From the NCBI GenBank assembly GCA_965153455.1, contig OZ234495.1, positions 24,858,875-24,922,874 of the forward strand: a stretch of DNA of 64,000 bases. The letters are read 5' to 3'. The stretch comes from Sphagnum compactum (taxonomy: Eukaryota > Bryophyta > Sphagnopsida > Sphagnales). The notes under the pieces are model-generated. The model was not told the DNA's origin. It did no database searches and was given only the letters and a program-made list of their open reading frames with translations. Shown here in pieces: positions 59,301 through 64,000 of this stretch. The stretch's first letter is position 1, and the number at the start of each line of letters is the position of its first letter. Both the position numbers and the translations under genes were made by a program.

Positions 59301-62119
59301 TTTTGCTTTGGCTCTTGAGTAAAAGTGGGAGCCCTTGATTTTTGGAACTTTTTTTTCTCTTTGCTGCTGCTATGACAATCCTCTGCCATGATGTATGCCA
59401 TGATTCTTTTGTTTATCTGATAATGTCACTGGAATATTGGCAGGTATATGAGACAGCCCAGGAGCCAATTCCTGAAGATAAGGAGAGTATCAATTCCATG
59501 CACTCTCTCAGCCAGGAGGCAACCTTCATCAACCAGAATTTCTCCCAGCAAGTGCTACAAAAGGTATACTGCGTTAGATCATCAGTGACATTTGGTGTCT
59601 TCTCACAATTATCATCTTCAAGGGAATGTTGACACCCAAATAGCAACTCCCAAAAACTGGACATGAGCAATAATAGATGTCTATCAATAAAACTGTGCGA
59701 GGATCAGTTGTTTTGCACTGACACAGATTTTCCAGTTGCACCTTCTGAATTCTGGTTATAGAAGAAGGGTAGTGAGTGTCTTTACTTGGTCCTTTCAACT
59801 GATCAGAGATTAGATGGCAGCTCTATCATCTTGACACTTTGGAGGTTTAGTTCATTGGTCTAATTCTTTGTCAAGGATTTTAATAGTTGCTATGCGGGTT
59901 TTGTGAACAGGAAGGCAAGAAATATGAATTCAAGGAGCCCAACCCTTTTGCTTCAGAGACTGAGGAAGTGGCACCTGTTGCATACCGGTACCGCAAATGG
60001 AAACTTGATGAGGTAAGAATGTCTTCTGTCGAGATTATTGTGCTGTGTGTCTCATGCATTTGCCTCACTTGTATTGTTTTTGGGTTGTAGCCTTCGTCGT
60101 CTTTTGTGCTCAATTGTATGCATGGTTAACTCATATCTAGGCATGTCTTCTTCAGGATTCTTTTGTGTTTCATGTTAATGAGAAGTTTCTAACTTTTTGA
60201 CACTTGGAATTGATGCACATGGTGTAGGAAACCACACTTGTGGCCAGGTGTGAGCTTCACAGCGTTGCAGAAGTGAAAGGCCAGGAGATTTTGTTGACAG
60301 TGAACTCTCTAAATGAGTTCGACTCCAAAATTACTGGGGTTGATTGGCGGCAAAAGATTGAAAACCAGCGTGGGGCGGTGGGTTTCATTGTTTCCCTCCT
60401 GCGCAGCTCCTGCACCCCTAATATCTTGCTAAACCTTAAACCTGATAACTCCTTTAGCTACAATGAAATCCAGTTTCCAGTTGCTGAAACAGTTGTGGGT
60501 ATTTGCACTGTTTGTTTAACACGTTACTTCCACTGATTATAAAGAGTCTTTCCAAGTCAGGCATTTGCCAAACTTTGTACTTGTTTTGCTAATTCTGGAC
60601 TCATATGAACCAGTCTGTAATCCTGTACTGAGCTTTCTGTGGGCTTCAGGTTCTGGCAACAGAGCTCAAAAACAATGCCAATAAGCTTGCAAAATGGACT
60701 GCCCAAGCAATTCTTGCAGGAGCTGAGCAGGTATTGAATTTCATCAACTTTTGCTCACTGCAGTTCAAGATGATTATGGCATTGTCTTGTAAAGCCTGCC
60801 TCATAGAAATGTGAAAAGTGTATTTGACCATAGATGCCAAACCTTCAGCCCTGGATGAAAATTAGAGTTCACTTGCTTTATTTTCATTGTTGAGTACTCA
60901 TGACACAAATATCCTTCGATGGATTTTATTGTGTTCCAAAGTAAGTTTTAAGTGTGAATCATTGATGCACTCTTTTTTTGTTTGTCAAATGAATTGCAGA
61001 TGAAATTGGGCTATGTGTCGAGAGTGCACCCGAAGGACCACTACAACCATGTGTTGCTCACAGTACAAGGCTACAAGCCCAAAGAGTTTGCTGCACAGAT
61101 CAACCTCAGTGTCAACAACATGTGGGGCATTTTGAAGGTCCATGCAGCAACTTCCTTTCATATTCTGCCCCTAAATCTCATAGCTTGCAGAATTTGAACA
61201 TGAACTGGACCATTTGGAGGATTATCTCACTATCTGCTTGATGGATACTTTTAAGGAGCTCAAGGAAGGCCAAACTAAAATGTGGGACCCTTTCTGCAGA
61301 CTGTTGTTGATATTTGCATGAAATTGGATGAAGGCAAGTACTTGCTTGTGAAGGATCCCAACAAACCCATCATCAGGTATTTTCTTGTCTAATCCAGTGC
61401 AAAAAGTGTGTCATGCCAGTTTGCTAGTCCAGTAAAGGGTTTAGGGTTTAAACCCTAAACACATGAGCGCTGTTTGCACTGGATACATGCTGCTGTTGGT
61501 TTTCCTGCTTGATACCAGACAACCAAAATTGCTAAATGTAGGCCCTAAATCATTATGTGGGATTACACAGGTTGTACTCAGTGCCAACAGATGCGTTTGA
61601 GAATGACTATGCAGAAGAGCCTCTTCCTGAGGTGAGGCTACCACCTGGAACATCTTGATGTCCTTCTCTGCTTGATGATGATATTCTAGTAACCATGGAT
61701 GTAGGTATTGCCTTCAAAATACATATGGAGTTTTATATCTGGAGCAGGTCTTGTGGGTCTGTGGGCCATATATCATTCTCCCAAAGGATCTGCCTCTATG
61801 TGGATACCAGGCCATTTTTGGCAATGGAATAATGTGCTTTTACATGACTGGTTTGACTTGCACTGTGGGATATGTAAACAGAGTAGGCTCTATTCAGGTG
61901 GGTTTTTGAGGAAAACCAGCACTAAATGAAGCACAGATCCTAACTGCATGGTTGTTAACACAACTGTAAATTCTAACTAAATCTATGGATCTTTTGGAGC
62001 CTAATTTCTGATGCTATTGGCTGGGCATCAAATTGCAGGATGAGCAAGCACCTCCACCACCTGAAACTGAAGAGCAGACAGAAGAGACTGAAGAAAAGGA
62101 TGCAGATTTGGAGATTTAA
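56328..62119 (+). CDS. eIF3d: Translation initiation factor eIF3 subunit d, 16 exons, 559 aa
   Basis: It is the cap-binding subunit of eIF3, which recruits mRNA to the 40S ribosome in the cytoplasm. Exons: 56328-56499, 57051-57115, 57647-57715, 57896-58066, 58195-58286, 58457-58514, 58718-58791, 58957-59125, 59444-59563, 59911-60012, 60228-60377, 60650-60730, 61000-61137, 61300-61376, 61571-61631, 62039-62119. All are in phase. The N-terminus has [20 protein letters not shown] then [16 protein letters not shown], the family start. Exon 4 gives an Arg-rich RNA-binding stretch ([19 protein letters not shown]). The cap-binding core includes [89 protein letters not shown] and [20 protein letters not shown]. 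The tail is acidic ([16 protein letters not shown]). Length is close to other plant eIF3d. Intron 1 begins with GC, not GT; the others are GT-AG. Confidence 0.97.
56639..57037 (+). repeat. Tandem repeat in eIF3d intron 1, about 130 bp x 3
   Basis: GACTGACCCA starts copies at 56,639, 56,764 and 56,902 (spacing 125 and 138). Each carries GCTCTGA(A/G)CATCACAGCATC, TTTCATCCCCAG, TGCAAAGCTC and CCCTTTGTTTGCGAATTCTC. The last copy ends only about 13 bases before the exon 2 acceptor (57,050). Confidence 0.85.
61439..61460. repeat. 22-bp perfect palindrome of telomere-like sequence
   Basis: GTTTAGGGTTT is immediately followed by its reverse complement AAACCCTAAAC. It lies in eIF3d intron 14. Confidence 0.85.
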
Positions 62120-64000
62120 GATCCTGTCCCGGAGTACAGGGTCGAGTCAGAAAAAGAGTTCTCGACAATTGGTGGACATCTGAAGCTGTAGGATTGGGGG
62201 TTGGGAGGTTATGGCTGTAGTGTCCAGGATTTTCCTGGAGAAATGAAATCTTTTTCAAGCTCTAGTGTTCGAGATGTATTGGTTGATTTGGATTCAGACT
62301 TTCCTCCTCCCATGTGTAGCCAAAACCCACAGCAGCTCAACTTTTCAAAGTGAGAGAGCCCACTATACACATGCACGCTATCTGCTGCTGAGACAATTTT
62401 GCAGTAAACAACAGTATTCTGCTCCCAGAGAATTCAACGAATTGTCCATTTGAGAGATCTTGTGGTTTTAACTTATTCATGGGCTATAGTTCATATTCAA
62501 ACTCAGAACTAGACATTGGTGAGAGCAATTTTGTAAGCATGATACAGTGATTTCCCAAGAATGCTAATTGTTGGTTAAAGAGATTGATGTTGCTCTTCTT
62601 CTTACTCAGTTCTTTTTTTTCCCCCAGTGTTGGCAATCAAGTATGGTATGGGTGTTTCGAACAATGGGTTATCACTCTCACAAAACTTGCAGGTGGTGAA
62701 TGATGTAAACTCCTTTGGATCATCTTATGCTCAGGAGCCATCATTAGTACAGATGACCCAAAGACTAATGGGTAGGTATCTATCATCTGCTCTTCCTTTT
62801 CCTTCAAGCAATTCCTGACCTATGTGAAGTAGGGAAACAAAAAACTTGATGGGGTTTTCTGTACCTATTTAGAGAAGGATGAACATGATGGGTGGGTAAT
62901 ATAGTTGCTAAAAACTATTGAGCAAGATAACTGGGTTGTTGTGATTGTAGCTTTTTGTTTGTGCACATGCAGTAGATACTTGGTATGTCTTGGATCTGTA
63001 GCATTATTGTGTAAGAAAATTTCAAATACATGCTTGTATGTAATTGTTGAGTGTGGAGGTTGAATGAAGATGTGTGAGGTGGTTAGAGACACAGTTGTGT
63101 AACTCAATTGTGGGCCACCTGTAGTGCATTCTGCATGATGCTGAGTGTTGCAGATGCTTGGGAAGAGAGTTATTTGCATCAAGAGCTCATAATTGTTGTG
63201 CAGGCACAGGCATAGCTGATGATTGCCACCACCATGCAAGGGTAACCAGATGTCGAGTAGTGATTTGTGGTTCTTCTATTACAATTTGTTGCAGGCATGC
63301 AATGTGAGCAGTCCTGCAAACAATTGCCACAAGCTTTTTGGTGTTCACATTACTAGCTGAGCTGCCTGTACCAGAGCTATTGGCTGATTTCAGCTGCCAT
63401 CACTCTAGATAAGCGCACAGAAGTGTACCAGGTGGTTGTGAGAGGGGAGAAGCTACCAACTTGTTGCTTGCTGAAACCTATTTTTCCACATCATTGATCT
63501 AGCAATGGTGACTCAATGATTGTCACAGTCCGGGATAACATTACAAACTGAGTGAGCACAGACGAAGGTAGGAGGAGGAAGAGAAATTGTTGAGAAGAAC
63601 AAAAGTAGAAGAGGAGTTGAGAAGAACAGAGCATGAAGGTGTGTTGAATATTCAACCATTGGCTATAAGGTCATTGCCGCATTCATCATCATCTTCGAAA
63701 TGTGTAGAAAGAAAAGCGTACAATGAAAAGATGCAATTTGCGCAGACAGTAATTAACAATATATATAGAACTGGAACATCTACATTTGAGTTTTTGCGTA
63801 GAAGCAGAAGAAGTTGGGTGCAGATGATGCAAACTATGCAGACAGATGGGTGATGCAATTGCTAATTTTGAAAACATTATAGGCACACTTTTTTCATATC
63901 ATGAAAATTTTACCATTTTAAATTATGGACTTGGACTTGGAATAATTTCTAGTTTATTCTTCCAGACTTTTTAGCACATATAAATACCATGCACTGGTCC
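62120..64000. other. eIF3d 3' UTR and downstream spacer
   Basis: The first several hundred bases are probably 3' UTR. Short ORFs at 62,627-62,818 (VVNDVNSFGSSYAQEPSLVQ, followed by a donor-like GGTAGGTATC) and 63,587-63,853 (AYNEKMQFAQTVINNIYRTG) have some coding look but no recognised family. They could be exons of another gene or chance. Confidence 0.35.

Noticed and set aside
1-64000. CRISPR array, prokaryotic operon or integrated virus
   Set aside because: No spacer-repeat array, no operon structure and no recognisable viral gene; intron-containing plant genes throughout.

Overview
This is nuclear DNA of a land plant. Three intact, intron-containing genes carry plant-type products: an oleosin, a sucrose-phosphate synthase and eIF3 subunit d. 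Introns are spliceosomal, telomere-like runs are TTTAGGG, and AT-rich spacers hold MITEs and CACTA-like elements. I cannot name the species. The oleosin with an intron before its C-terminal tail and the moss-like start of the SPS would fit a bryophyte, lycophyte or fern, but this is a weak inference.

Layout. 0-12 kb is repeat-rich: a transposase-like pseudogene with eight in-frame stops (1-1.3 kb), a CACTA-like element filled with a ~180-200 bp AT-rich satellite (1.8-3.0 kb), two separate arrays carrying CACGTG palindromes (4.35 and 11.2 kb), a decayed coiled-coil gene (5.5-7.2 kb), a broken gene with a SCAPER-like motif (7.5-9.5 kb) and a CACTA right end (12.0 kb). 12-16 kb holds a 153-bp tandem repeat, a minus-strand coding remnant and the first copy of a MITE with an 8-bp target duplication. 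The oleosin gene (16.75-17.47 kb, +) has RY and ACGTG elements just upstream. The 14-exon SPS gene lies on the minus strand (26.66-19.11 kb).

From 27 to 52.6 kb I find no convincing intact gene. It is AT-rich spacer with microsatellites, a telomere-like tract, short tandem duplications, several MITE-like elements (including the second copy of the 8-bp-TSD family) and worn coding remnants.

From 52.7 kb the composition changes. An array of telo-box-bearing repeats (AAACCCTAA) leads into a region without protein-coding capacity that holds at least five box C/D snoRNA-like units (53.68-54.72 kb). Each has box C, box D and a closing stem, and four have guide-length complementarity to conserved 18S or 25S rRNA segments. 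I read this as a snoRNA cluster, possibly in a non-coding host transcript. It lies just upstream of the 16-exon eIF3d gene (56.33-62.12 kb, +), so two ribosome or translation functions sit side by side. The last 1.9 kb is probable 3' UTR and spacer.

The SPS and oleosin serve carbon metabolism (sucrose synthesis, lipid storage). No operon-like link between the genes is implied.
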